This document shows positions 19,720 to 28,797 of a stretch of DNA of 64,000 nt, piece by piece (within the stretch, counting starts at the first letter, position 1; each line of letters begins with the position of its first letter). A program made the translations under genes and the position numbers. The stretch is taken from positions 62,001 to 126,000 of the forward strand of contig JACESI010000003.1 of the NCBI GenBank assembly GCA_013911885.1, written 5' to 3'. The stretch comes from Hyphomicrobiales bacterium (lineage in GTDB: Bacteria > Pseudomonadota > Alphaproteobacteria > Rhizobiales > JACESI01). A model generated the notes under the pieces. That model saw nothing but the letters and a program-made list of their open reading frames with translations. It ran no database searches and was not told the DNA's origin.

Positions 19720-20193
19720 GGTCACTGTATGCGGTTGCTTTCTTGTTTGCACTCTTGTTTGCACTGTTCCGGTCGCGCAAAGAATTGACCTCGATCCATG
19801 GCCAAACGATGAACGGCACCGAAAACGGTACTTGAACTGAGATTTTCTATACCACCGGAATTTGGGGAATGCAAAAAACCAGTGATGAATTGCCCAATCA
19901 TGTTCCATTTTTCGCAAGGGTTGGTGCTATGCGTGAGGATGGGTTGAGGGTTTTGTCTGAATTTGCACCAACGGGTTGCAAAGCACATTGGCACTGGCGT
20001 GAAAACTGTTTAAGAACGCGGCAGTTGCGGTTTTGGAAGTGAGACGCGGAAGGATTTTCAACGGTCACAGCCCGCCGCTGATTGTCGCTTGACTGGCCCT
20101 GTTTGTACCTCTTTTACAGGCGCCTGTGGCAGGATGCCGTCAACGGGCGGATAGAATGGCCGAACTGAATGGCCCGGAGGAGCGGAGAAAAGC
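19720..20193. other. Divergent irr-fabA spacer
   Basis: 474 bp carrying the irr promoter (minus) and the fabA promoter (plus). It contains the 12-bp tandem duplication at 19741-19764, some 20 bp upstream of the irr start. I found no canonical Irr (ICE) box and no gene. Confidence 0.5.
19741..19764. repeat. 12-bp perfect tandem duplication in the irr leader
   Basis: TCTTGTTTGCAC occurs twice head to tail, followed by TG, 22-45 bp upstream of the irr start codon. It could be a spacer duplication or a paired regulatory half-site in the 5' untranslated region of irr. Confidence 0.9.
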
Positions 20194-20709
20194 ATGGCGG
20201 AACGTCAATCGAGTTTTACCTATGAGGAACTGCTGTCCTGCGGCAGGGGCGAACTGTTCGGCCAGGGCAATGCTCAATTGCCACTCCCGCCGATGTTGAT
20301 GTTTCACCGCATCACCGAGATTGCGACAACCGGAGGTGAGAACGACATCGGCCACATTCGCGCCGAATTCGACATCACCGATGATCTCTGGTTTTTCCCA
20401 TGCCATTTTCAGGGCGATCCGGTAATGCCCGGTTGTCTTGGCCTTGATGCGCTCTGGCAACTGCTGGGCTTTTATCTGGGCTGGCTTGGCGAAAAGGGCA
20501 AAGGCCGCGCGCTCTCCGTCGGCGAGGTCAAATTCACCGGCATGGTGACGCCCGCGATCAAAAAAGTCGAATATGGCGTTGATCTTAAAAAGCTCCGCAC
20601 CGGCAGGCTCGTCCTCGGCATTGCCGACGGCTGGCTCAAGGCTGATGGTGAAACAATTTACAAAGCGACGGATTTGCGGGTTGCATTGTTCCAGACAGAT
20701 CAGAAATAA
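20194..20709 (+). CDS. fabA: 3-hydroxydecanoyl-[ACP] dehydratase/isomerase
   Basis: Dehydrates 3-hydroxydecanoyl-ACP and isomerises trans-2 to cis-3-decenoyl-ACP, the branch point to unsaturated fatty acids. 171 residues with the hot-dog fold active site [23 protein letters not shown], containing the catalytic His and Asp. GGAGCGGAGAAAAGC precedes the ATG. First of the fabA-fabB-fabI cluster; the 146-bp spacer to fabB may hold an extra promoter. Confidence 0.97.
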   Translation: MAERQSSFTYEELLSCGRGELFGQGNAQLPLPPMLMFHRITEIATTGGENDIGHIRAEFDITDDLWFFPCHFQGDPVMPGCLGLDALWQLLGFYLGWLGEKGKGRALSVGEVKFTGMVTPAIKKVEYGVDLKKLRTGRLVLGIADGWLKADGETIYKATDLRVALFQTDQK

Positions 20710-20855
20710 TAGGTCTCGGCTAAAAGAAACCAGAACAAGAGAACTGACCAGAACGGAAATGTGAGCTTAGGGTAAAAGATCGAGCGTTCCGTAACGAGTG
20801 GAATATATCGCAGCAATCATCCATGAATTGACGATTTGAAGAGAAGGGTGCCAGC

Positions 20856-22079
20856 ATGAAGCGCGTCGTGGTCACGGGGATGGGGATTGTCTCCTCAATC
20901 GGGAACAACACGCAGGAGGTTCTGGGCAGCCTGCGCGAAGCCAGATCAGGCCTGACTTTCGCGCCGGATTTTGCCGCTCACGGCTTTCGCTGCCAGGTGA
21001 TGGGGGCGCCGACCCTCGATCCGTTTGAGGTGGTCGACCGGCGCGTAGCGCGTTTCATGGGTAAGGGTTCCGCCTGGAACTATGTCGCGATGGACGAGGC
21101 CATTCGAGATTCCGGCCTTGAGGAAAGCGATGTAAGCGAGAATCCGCGTACCGGGATCATCATGGGATCGGGTGGCCCGTCAACGCGTGTCGTCGTGGAA
21201 GCAGCCCAGACCACCGAGCAGAACGGCTCGTCGAAACGCATCGGGCCGTTTGCCGTGCCAAAGGCGATGTCGTCGACCGCCTCTGCGACGCTTGCAACCC
21301 CGTTCCGGATTCACGGCGTCAACTATACCATTTCCTCCGCCTGTGCGACATCAAACCATTGCATCGGCAATGCCTATGAAATCATCCAGCTCGGCAAGCA
21401 GGACATCATTTTCGCCGGCGGCAGCGAAGACCTCGACTGGACCATGTCAAACCTGTTCGATGCAATGGGTGCCATGACGTCGAAATACAACGACACCCCC
21501 GCCACCGCATCGCGGGCCTATGACATCTCGCGCGATGGTTTCGTGATTGCGGGCGGTGCAGGCGTTCTGGTTCTCGAAGAGCTTGAGCACGCCAAGGCGC
21601 GGGGTGCGAAAATCTATGGCGAGATCGTCGGCTATGGTGCAACCTCTGATGGCTATGACATGGTGGCCCCTTCCGGCGAGGGCGCGGTGCGCTGCATGCA
21701 GATGGCGCTGTCGACCGTCCACAACCCGATCAACTATATCAACACCCATGGCACATCGACGCCGGTCGGCGACAAGAAAGAAATTGAGGCAATCCGCAAA
21801 GTCTTCGGCGAGGCTATCCCGCATATTTCCGCGACAAAGTCGCTCACCGGCCATTCGCTCGGTGCGACCGGGGTGCAGGAAGCCATCTATTCCCTGTTGA
21901 TGATGCAGCATTCCTTCATCTGCGAAAGCGCGCATATCACTGAACTTGATCCGCAATTCGAGGGTGTGCCGATTGTACGAAGCCGTATCGACAATATCAG
22001 CGTCGATCTGGCGCTGTCGAATTCCTTCGGCTTCGGCGGCACCAACGCCACCCTCATTTTCCAGAAATATGCGTCATAA
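20856..22079 (+). CDS. fabB: 3-oxoacyl-[ACP] synthase I
   Basis: Condensing enzyme that elongates cis-3-decenoyl-ACP in unsaturated fatty acid synthesis. 407 residues. The Cys-His-His triad is visible: [27 protein letters not shown] and [11 protein letters not shown], with the C-terminal [30 protein letters not shown] precedes the start. fabI begins 11 bp downstream, so the two are co-transcribed. Confidence 0.97.
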   Translation: MKRVVVTGMGIVSSIGNNTQEVLGSLREARSGLTFAPDFAAHGFRCQVMGAPTLDPFEVVDRRVARFMGKGSAWNYVAMDEAIRDSGLEESDVSENPRTGIIMGSGGPSTRVVVEAAQTTEQNGSSKRIGPFAVPKAMSSTASATLATPFRIHGVNYTISSACATSNHCIGNAYEIIQLGKQDIIFAGGSEDLDWTMSNLFDAMGAMTSKYNDTPATASRAYDISRDGFVIAGGAGVLVLEELEHAKARGAKIYGEIVGYGATSDGYDMVAPSGEGAVRCMQMALSTVHNPINYINTHGTSTPVGDKKEIEAIRKVFGEAIPHISATKSLTGHSLGATGVQEAIYSLLMMQHSFICESAHITELDPQFEGVPIVRSRIDNISVDLALSNSFGFGGTNATLIFQKYAS

Positions 22080-22090
22080 GGAACGATCAA

Positions 22091-22891
22091 ATGACGGGTC
22101 TTATGACTGGAAAACGCGGCCTGATCATGGGTGTCGCCAATGATCACTCGATTGCCTGGGGCATAGCCAAGGCGCTCGCCGATCAGGGCGCGGAACTCGC
22201 GTTCACCTATCAGGGCGAGGCGTTCGGAAAGCGCGTGCAGCCGCTCGCCGAGAGTGTTGGCTCATCGCTTCTTCTGCCGTGCGATGTCGAGGATATCGCA
22301 ACGGTTGACGCCGTTTTCGACCGTCTGAAGGCGGAATGGGGAACGATGGATTTTCTCGTTCATGCCATCGCGTTTTCCGACAAGAACGAACTGAAGGGCC
22401 GCTACGCTGACACATCGCGCGAGAATTTCAGCCGGACAATGGTGATTTCCTGCTTCTCCTTCACTGAAATCGCCAAACGCGCCGCGACCATGATGCCTTA
22501 TGGCGGCTCGATGGTAACGCTGACTTATGGCGGTTCCACCCGCGTAATGCCGAATTACAACGTGATGGGGGTTGCGAAAGCCGCTCTCGAATCGTCGGTG
22601 CGCTATCTGGCGATGGATTTTGGCAGCGACAATATCCGCGTCAATGCGATTTCGGCCGGTCCGGTGCGCACGCTTGCCGGCGCTGGCGTTGCCGATGCGC
22701 GGTTGATGTTCAACTATCAGAAAGAGAACTCGCCGCTCGGCCGCACGGTCGATATTTCTGAAGTCGGCGGCACGGGGCTTTATCTCCTGTCCGACCTCTC
22801 GTCGGGGGTGACGGGCGAAATCCACTTCGTTGATTCCGGATATAATATTGTCTCGATGCCCAGGCTCGGTGTGCTCAAGGCCGACGATTGA
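22091..22891 (+). CDS. fabI: Enoyl-[ACP] reductase (NADH)
   Basis: Last reductive step of each fatty acid elongation cycle. 266 residues of short-chain dehydrogenase fold with the FabI-specific cofactor motif GVANDHSIAWGIA, catalytic Tyr and Lys in NYNVMGVAKAALE, and the loop ISAGPVRTLAGAG. AAGGAACGATCAA supports the first ATG; a second in-frame Met four residues later is possible. This is the triclosan-target type enzyme. It ends the fab cluster. Confidence 0.97.
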   Translation: MTGLMTGKRGLIMGVANDHSIAWGIAKALADQGAELAFTYQGEAFGKRVQPLAESVGSSLLLPCDVEDIATVDAVFDRLKAEWGTMDFLVHAIAFSDKNELKGRYADTSRENFSRTMVISCFSFTEIAKRAATMMPYGGSMVTLTYGGSTRVMPNYNVMGVAKAALESSVRYLAMDFGSDNIRVNAISAGPVRTLAGAGVADARLMFNYQKENSPLGRTVDISEVGGTGLYLLSDLSSGVTGEIHFVDSGYNIVSMPRLGVLKADD

Positions 22892-23246
22892 ACGCGGCAC
22901 TGACTTCCCTTGAACCCGTGTTCAACGAGTGACGTCTTGCGGATCACAGTCGCATCAATGACGTCCGGCAGATAATATCCATCCCGGTCTTGCCGTGGCG
23001 AGAGCAATTTTGGTGTTCGCATCCCTTCAAGGTGCTGCCGTTTTGACCGTCCGAGCGAACCGCAGACCCGCTATGCATAGGCCGCTTGACTTGTATTGCA
23101 CCTCAGCTTGCCTGTTCTAGGTTAAATTCAGGGGCCCGCTATTGGCGGTAAGACGCTATAATCTGATTTCGGTCGCGTGTTAGCAGCCTTTGTTTCGAAA
23201 TTGTCGTGGTTGTGTGGGATAGACCGCAGAGTGAAGGAGTTATGCC
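22892..23246. other. Spacer between fabI and the aminotransferase
   Basis: 355 bp. A short hairpin (TTGAAC-CCGT-GTTCAA, 22910-22925) lies 19 bp after the fabI stop, without a T-run. A minus-strand frame of 80 codons (22780-23022) has no recognisable family and overlaps fabI, so I do not call it. A possible promoter for the next gene is TGTATT/TTCTAG spaced by 17 bp near 23097-23125; weak evidence. Confidence 0.4.
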
Positions 23247-24374
23247 ATGAACAAGCCAATGTCGCTGATCGACCCTGACGGGCTGCTTGAGTATTCCGTG
23301 GTTTTTACGGATCGCTCGCTGAACCACATGTCGAAAAGCTTTCGCGGCGTGATGACCGACCTCAATGCCATGCTTTGCGAAGCCTATAATGCAGAAGTCG
23401 CCGTGATCGTCCCCGGCGGCGGAACCTATGCCATGGAGGCTGTCGCCCGTCAGTTTGCAACCGACAGGAAATGCCTCGTTATCCGCAATGGCTGGTTTTC
23501 CTATCGCTGGACCCAGATTTTCGAGATGGGAAAAATTCCCGCCACCACCACCGTCTTGAAAGCCCGCCCGATCTCCGACGGCCCGCAAGCCGCTTTCGCG
23601 CCGGCGCCGATTGATGATGTGGTGGCCGCGATCCGGGCGGAGAGGCCCGATATCGTCTTCGCGCCACATGTCGAGACGTCGGCCGGGATCATGCTGCCCG
23701 ACAATTATTTGCAGCGCGTGTCTGATGCCGTGCGCGCAGTCGGTGGCCTCTTCGTGCTCGATTGTATCGCCTCCGGAGCGATTTGGGTTGATATGAAGGC
23801 AAACGGTGTCGATATCCTCATCAGCGCCCCGCAAAAAGGCTGGAGCGCTTCACCGTCAAGCGGCCTCGTCATGCTTGGCACTCGCGCGCTCGAGGTTCTG
23901 CCGACAACCAAGAGCTCGAGTTTCGCCGTGGATCTTGCCAAGTGGCATCAGATCATGCGCGCCTATCTCGATGGCGGGCACGCCTATCATGCGACCATGC
24001 CGACAGACGCGCTGGTCGGTCTTCGCGATACGATGACGGAGACCTTTGAACTCGGTCTCGCGACCGCCCGCGAACGCCAGATGGCGCTTGGTGCCCGCGT
24101 CCGCACGCTCATTGGGGAAGCAGGCTTTAATAGCGTCGCCGCCCCCGGATTTGAAGCGCCAGGCGTTGTCGTGAGCTACACCAGCGACGCCATGATCCAG
24201 AACGGCTCAAAATTCGCGACGAACGGCATGCAGATCGCAGCCGGCGTGCCGCTTCAGTGCGATGAGCCCGCCGATTTCAGGACTTTCCGCTTCGGCCTCT
24301 TTGGTCTCGACAAATTGAAGAATGTCGACCGAACGGTCAGCCGTCTCAGGGATGTGCTGCGCTTCGTGATGTGA
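23247..24374 (+). CDS. Class V aminotransferase (alanine-glyoxylate/serine-pyruvate type)
   Basis: PLP enzyme of fold type I, 375 residues. Cofactor-binding VPGGGTYAMEAVARQ and FVLDCIASGAIWVDM precede the Schiff-base Lys in ISAPQKGWSASPSSGLV. The C-terminal part includes the substrate-binding region FRTFRFGLFGL. Likely transaminates small amino acids with glyoxylate or pyruvate; exact pair not determinable. GAAGGAGTTATGCC is a strong ribosome-binding site. The spacer to the following trhO-like gene is 48 bp, so co-transcription is possible. Confidence 0.88.
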   Translation: MNKPMSLIDPDGLLEYSVVFTDRSLNHMSKSFRGVMTDLNAMLCEAYNAEVAVIVPGGGTYAMEAVARQFATDRKCLVIRNGWFSYRWTQIFEMGKIPATTTVLKARPISDGPQAAFAPAPIDDVVAAIRAERPDIVFAPHVETSAGIMLPDNYLQRVSDAVRAVGGLFVLDCIASGAIWVDMKANGVDILISAPQKGWSASPSSGLVMLGTRALEVLPTTKSSSFAVDLAKWHQIMRAYLDGGHAYHATMPTDALVGLRDTMTETFELGLATARERQMALGARVRTLIGEAGFNSVAAPGFEAPGVVVSYTSDAMIQNGSKFATNGMQIAAGVPLQCDEPADFRTFRFGLFGLDKLKNVDRTVSRLRDVLRFVM

Positions 24375-24422
24375 TGCGGAAAGGGCTTTGAAATTTTTCG
24401 GTTTTGGGTTTAGATCGACGGC

Positions 24423-25382
24423 ATGGAACAGATTGTCGTTGCCGCCCTTTATCAGTTCACCAGCCTGCCGGATTTCGCGCAGTATCAAAAACCGCTTCAG
24501 GCCGCCTGCGATGCCAACGACATAATGGGCACCATTCTCCTCGCGAGTGAGGGCATCAATGGCACCATCGCGGGCAGCGGAATTGGGATAGATACGGTTC
24601 TTGATCATATCAGAACAAATATTCCGAATTGTTCGACCCTCGATCACAAGAAATCCTTTGCCGCCGAACGCCCCTTCCATCGCATGAAGGTACGCCTCAA
24701 GCGCGAAATCGTGACCATGGGTGTGGCAGGCGTCGACCCGAACGTGATCGTTGGCGACTATGTCGATCCGGCGGACTGGAACCACCTCATTACCGATCCA
24801 GACGTCGTCGTCATCGACACGCGCAACGATTATGAGGTCGCAATCGGCACGTTCAAGGGAGCGATTGATCCGAGGACCAAATCCTTTCGCGAATTCCCTG
24901 AATGGGTGCGCGCGAATGCCGATAAGGTGCAGGGTAAGAAGATCGCCATGTTTTGCACCGGCGGCATCCGCTGTGAAAAAGCGTCGTCCTTCATGAAGAA
25001 CGAGGGTTTTGAAACAGTGTATCATCTCAAGGGCGGCATTTTGAAATATCTCGAAAGCGTCCCGCCTGAGGACAGTCTCTGGCAAGGCGAGTGCTTCGTG
25101 TTTGATCAGCGCACTTCGGTCGGTCATGGCCTTGTGGTCGGCGACTACGATCTCTGCCACGCCTGCCGCCACGCAATAACCGCTGAGGACAAGCAATCGC
25201 CGCTTTACATTGCTGGGATTGCCTGCCCGAATTGTCACGCATCGCAGACGCCGCATCAGAAACAGCGCTTCACGGAGCGGCAAAAACAGATCGAACTCGC
25301 CCGCCGGCGCGGTGAGGGGCACATCGGTCAGAACAACAGTCCCGGCAATCGAAAAACAAGCGCGGGCAGGGCGCACTGCTGA
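24423..25382 (+). CDS. trhO: tRNA uridine(34) hydroxylase, rhodanese-related (TrhO/YceA)
   Basis: Oxygen-dependent enzyme forming 5-hydroxyuridine at tRNA wobble position 34. 319 residues: an N-terminal acylphosphatase-like domain ([15 protein letters not shown]), then a rhodanese domain ([23 protein letters not shown]) with the active Cys in [15 protein letters not shown], and a C-terminal segment with CHACRHAI and CPNCHAS pairs, probably a zinc site. The product is somewhat longer than the shortest homologues because of a Lys/Arg-rich tail. Ten bp before the GST-like gene. Confidence 0.92.
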   Translation: MEQIVVAALYQFTSLPDFAQYQKPLQAACDANDIMGTILLASEGINGTIAGSGIGIDTVLDHIRTNIPNCSTLDHKKSFAAERPFHRMKVRLKREIVTMGVAGVDPNVIVGDYVDPADWNHLITDPDVVVIDTRNDYEVAIGTFKGAIDPRTKSFREFPEWVRANADKVQGKKIAMFCTGGIRCEKASSFMKNEGFETVYHLKGGILKYLESVPPEDSLWQGECFVFDQRTSVGHGLVVGDYDLCHACRHAITAEDKQSPLYIAGIACPNCHASQTPHQKQRFTERQKQIELARRRGEGHIGQNNSPGNRKTSAGRAHC

Positions 25383-25392
25383 GGGTTAGAAA

Positions 25393-26082
25393 ATGAAAGA
25401 AATGCGGGCGGACGATAAAGGAGCCTTGAATGCGCGTCGGCTGCCCGTCCTTTATACCTTTCGACGCTGCCCCTATGCGATGCGTGCGCGGATGGCCCTG
25501 GTGGTTGCCGGCATAACGGTGGAAATGCGCGAAGTCATGCTCTGTTCGAAGCCGGAGCATTTGATCCGGATTTCGCCGAAGGCGACCGTTCCCGTGCTCC
25601 AGTTGCCTGATGGCGGTGTGATCGAGGAAAGCCTTGAAATCATGCTCTGGGCTTTGTCCCGCGACGATCCCGAGAACTGGCTCGGCGACGATCCATTCCT
25701 CCTCGCCGCGATGGAGTCGGAAATCAACGATGTCGAACGGGCGTTCAAACCACATCTCGATGGCTACAAATATCACGATGGCATGGCGGACGATGCTGCC
25801 CTTGCACATCGGGAAGCTGGCCTTCAATGGCTGCGGCGGTGGAATGCCTGGCTTGGCGAACATGATTTTCTGTTTGGTGCGCACCAGCATCTTGCCGATA
25901 TCGCGATTTTTCCGTTTGTCCGTCAATTCGCCGCCGTGGACCACGCCTGGTTCGACTCCTTGCCACTGAATGCGCTTCACAGCTGGCTGCGATTTCATGG
26001 CGAAAGCCCGCTGTTTCGCCATATTATGGGAAAACAGGCGCCCTGGATGCCGGACGCGCCGCAAATTCAATTGCCGGTTTAG
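25393..26082 (+). CDS. Glutathione S-transferase-like protein
   Basis: 229 residues. The N-terminal thioredoxin-like domain holds the Cys motif RRCPYAMRARMALVVAG and the glutathione-contacting TVPVLQLPDGGVIEESLEIM; the C-terminal helical domain has the N-capping type segment HLADIAIFPFVRQFA. The CPYxxR motif resembles omega/DHAR-type or glutaredoxin-like GSTs, which do thiol-disulfide exchange rather than conjugation; that assignment is inference. GAGGGTTAGAAA precedes the start; coupled to trhO. Confidence 0.88.
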   Translation: MKEMRADDKGALNARRLPVLYTFRRCPYAMRARMALVVAGITVEMREVMLCSKPEHLIRISPKATVPVLQLPDGGVIEESLEIMLWALSRDDPENWLGDDPFLLAAMESEINDVERAFKPHLDGYKYHDGMADDAALAHREAGLQWLRRWNAWLGEHDFLFGAHQHLADIAIFPFVRQFAAVDHAWFDSLPLNALHSWLRFHGESPLFRHIMGKQAPWMPDAPQIQLPV

Positions 26083-26110
26083 GCACACAGGGCCTGCGAT
26101 TGAGCAGAAA

Positions 26111-26131
26111 CAGCGCCCGCAAGGGGCGCTG
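26111..26131. terminator. Hairpin between the convergent GST and RTX genes
   Basis: CAGCGCCC-GCAAG-GGGCGCTG is a perfect 8-bp stem. It lies 29 bp after the GST stop and 42 bp after the RTX stop. On the minus strand TTTCTG follows; on the plus strand there is no close T-run. A bidirectional terminator is likely. Confidence 0.65.
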
Positions 26132-26172
26132 CATGATGTACCTTTTCACGATTGCCTTATCTCAGGCAGAAC

Positions 26173-28458
26173 TCACCAGCGGATCTGTTCGATTTCCAGG
26201 AAGTCGATGCGCGAGCCATCTTCAAAGATGATCGAACCGGCCGCATCCTGCGAAAGGTTGAAACCATCTGCGTCCTGCGCTTCGATCGTTCCCTGATCGA
26301 GGGTAAGGGTCCACGAATGGCCATCGAGAGCGCCGGGTGCATTGGCAAGCTCGATCGTATCGACCCAGCCTCCGCCAGCGCCGCCCGTTACTGTATCGAT
26401 GCCTTCGTTGGATCCGAAGATGAAAAGGTCGTTGCCGTTTCCGCCGTTCAGTCTGTCGTCGCCGCTACCACCGAAGAGCGTGTCGTTTTCGTTTCCGCCG
26501 TTCAGTGTGTCGTTGCCGTCGCCGCCGGATAGCGTGTCGTTTCCGTTGCCGCCGGATAGCGTGTCGTTTCCGTTTTCGCCATCAAGGACGTCGTTGCCGT
26601 TTCCGCCGTTCAGTCTGTCGTCGCCGCTACCACCGAAGAGCGTGTCGCTTCCGTTTCCGCCATCAAGGACGTCGTCGCCGTCGCCGCCGGATAGCGTGTC
26701 GTTGCCGCCAAATCCATAAATACTATCATCGGAAGACGAACCGGTGATCGTATCGTTGAAGCCAGAGCCCTCAATGCGGTCGATATCGATCAGCGTCACA
26801 TCGGTAAAATCGAAAGTGGTTGCCTGAAGGACACCACCGGAAATCTCGCCGCGCAGCACCTCACCCGTATGTGCCGAACCATCAATGATCTCGATACCGT
26901 CTGCCGCAGAGAAATTGCTCTGAATTTCGAAAGTCAGATCACTCGTTCCGGAAAGGATCAGCGTGTCCGTACCGCTGGTGCCACTGTCGCTGATGGCATT
27001 GTGTGAAAAATTCGAAAATCCACCGATGATGATCGTGTCTGAACCCTCACCACCATCGATTGTATCTCTGCCATCGCCAGCATTGATAACATCGTCGCCC
27101 GCGCCACCAAAGATCACATTATCGCCGACCCCATCAATAATCACATCGTCTTCCGATGTTCCGGTAATCACGGTGCCGTCGGCGTTGTTAGTGGCCTGAC
27201 CATCGAAGTCGGTGATGTCGATCGTCACGCTTTTGGCAAAGGTTGCTCCTGCACCATCCGATACCTGGACCGACAGAACATAGCGGTTATTGGTCTCAAA
27301 ATCGAGATTGGCGCCCTGCTTGACGACGATGTCCGACCCTGAAATTTCAAACGGGAACGACGTGTCGATCAGAAGCGCATCGCCGTTCTGATCTGTCGCG
27401 GACAGGATGTTGAAGCTGTGCGTATCGCCCTGGTCGACATCAAGCGCGGCAAGCTGTGCGACAACCGTTCCGGATGGGTCGCCTGCGTTGCCAATCGAGC
27501 CGTTGATTGCGACGCTTTCCTGAACACTCAGCGGACCAGAGACGATGATGTCAGTCGGGGCGTCGTTGATGTCGGCGACGTGGATGGTGAGGCTCGTGCT
27601 GGTCGACAGACCACCGGCATCGGTTGCCGTCACGCTGAGATCAAAGCGCGGTGTCGCCTCATGATCGAGAATGACGCCATCGGCAACGACGATCTGGCCG
27701 CCGACGATGGCAAAGTTCTCGGCGCCTTCGCCTGAGAGGGTGAAGCTGTGCTGGTCGCCCTGGTCGGCATCGGCAACGGCAAGGGTCGCAACGACAGTGC
27801 CGCTCGCCACATTCTCCGCGACGCTGTTGCCGGTGATCGTAAGATCGGTCGGGGCGCGGTTCGTTTCTACTGCAAATTCATCTGGCTCCAATGCCGCCGG
27901 ATCAGCAGATGAGGTTGACTGATCCGCGGGCTCGGGATCGCCATCAGATTCCTGCGCGACCTCATCGGTTGGTGCGTTGGACGTATTATCAGTAGACAGG
28001 AAATCCGAAATCGAGTTGCCGGCATCCGTCTGTGACACGCTGGTTGCGCCGACAATATCGAAGCCGTCGCTCAACGGTGTCGTATCCGGGTTTTCAGAAA
28101 TTGTTATGAACTCGGAAGTATTTTCCAAAACATCGGTATCAGTCACATCGGGCGCACTCACGGCTTCAAAGTTGCCAAGGCTGTTCGTGTTTTGCGAAAC
28201 CGCGTTGTTCTGGTCAGGCTGGGCAACAGGGGTTGTCGTGCGGGTGCTTCCGGTAAGCCCCTCCTCCTCGGGAACGGCTTCAATCGCCGTGGTGTCCAAG
28301 AATTCATGACCGCTCGTACCGTGAAGTACGCCGATGCCATCGGTGTCGTTGCGTGATACCACATTATCCGAAAGCACGAAGTCGTTCGAGCCCGAAACAT
28401 TATCTACGGTTTTTGTTCCGACCGATGAACCCGTGTTGTTGCTAATTTCTTCAGCCAT
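26173..28458 (-). CDS. RTX protein with cadherin-like domains, type I secretion substrate
   Basis: 761 residues with no N-terminal signal peptide. Residues 1-205 are acidic, Ser/Thr/Asn-rich and low in complexity. Two cadherin-like repeats follow at about 206-306 and 306-406 ([40 protein letters not shown]). Calcium-binding RTX nonapeptides (GGxGxDxLx) occur around 430-475 and in a dense block at 580-686 ([26 protein letters not shown]). The final ~75 residues should hold the uncleaved secretion signal. It lies divergent from two ABC transporter genes and an HlyD gene, the expected export machinery. Probably a large extracellular adhesin or matrix protein; no enzymatic domain is visible. Confidence 0.92.
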   Translation of the reverse strand: MAEEISNNTGSSVGTKTVDNVSGSNDFVLSDNVVSRNDTDGIGVLHGTSGHEFLDTTAIEAVPEEEGLTGSTRTTTPVAQPDQNNAVSQNTNSLGNFEAVSAPDVTDTDVLENTSEFITISENPDTTPLSDGFDIVGATSVSQTDAGNSISDFLSTDNTSNAPTDEVAQESDGDPEPADQSTSSADPAALEPDEFAVETNRAPTDLTITGNSVAENVASGTVVATLAVADADQGDQHSFTLSGEGAENFAIVGGQIVVADGVILDHEATPRFDLSVTATDAGGLSTSTSLTIHVADINDAPTDIIVSGPLSVQESVAINGSIGNAGDPSGTVVAQLAALDVDQGDTHSFNILSATDQNGDALLIDTSFPFEISGSDIVVKQGANLDFETNNRYVLSVQVSDGAGATFAKSVTIDITDFDGQATNNADGTVITGTSEDDVIIDGVGDNVIFGGAGDDVINAGDGRDTIDGGEGSDTIIIGGFSNFSHNAISDSGTSGTDTLILSGTSDLTFEIQSNFSAADGIEIIDGSAHTGEVLRGEISGGVLQATTFDFTDVTLIDIDRIEGSGFNDTITGSSSDDSIYGFGGNDTLSGGDGDDVLDGGNGSDTLFGGSGDDRLNGGNGNDVLDGENGNDTLSGGNGNDTLSGGDGNDTLNGGNENDTLFGGSGDDRLNGGNGNDLFIFGSNEGIDTVTGGAGGGWVDTIELANAPGALDGHSWTLTLDQGTIEAQDADGFNLSQDAAGSIIFEDGSRIDFLEIEQIRW
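26428..26647. repeat. 58-bp identical segments inside the RTX block, 162 bp apart
   Basis: The DNA at 26428-26485 recurs identically at 26590-26647. The offset of 162 bp equals 54 codons, or six nonapeptides, so the copies keep reading frame and RTX register. This points to recent unit duplication or gene conversion within the calcium-binding domain. Confidence 0.85.
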
Positions 28459-28797
28459 TTTTTCCAGCCCGTTCTAACCCTGTTTCCGCAACGACCGCCT
28501 TTTGACAAAGAGGGTCCTTGATCCGCCAACAATGCCGCCGAGAGTCTGAAAAGCAGTTAACGCAGCGCCGTTATGCCAGGTCGGAGCAGGACTTTCGAAC
28601 AGGATACTTAATGGCAACTTACGGATTCTGTTAGAAATTGCGCCGGGCGTATGATCAACCGGGTCGACACCGGCAACAGCAATCCCTGGCCTTTCCCCCT
28701 CAAATCCTTCCCTGCTTTGTTAGGGTTAGCGACGTCTTAAACAAATCAAAACACTTTTGCGCCATGGTTGAAGCGTGCGTTAACCGGGTTCGGATGG
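28459..28797. other. Divergent spacer between the RTX gene and the ABC transporter operon
   Basis: About 340 bp expected to hold both promoters of the secretion locus. TTAATGGCAACTTAC near 28608 is one base away from a TTAA-N7-TTAA motif. No gene, tandem duplication or convincing -35/-10 pair was found. Confidence 0.45.

Noticed and set aside
22780..23022. Possible minus-strand gene or remnant of 80 codons after fabI
   Set aside because: No start signal or similarity that I can name, and it overlaps fabI. It may be a degraded remnant but nothing supports it.
24207..25376. Minus-strand frame of 389 codons
   Set aside because: Overlaps the 3' end of the aminotransferase and the whole trhO-like gene; no recognisable motif.
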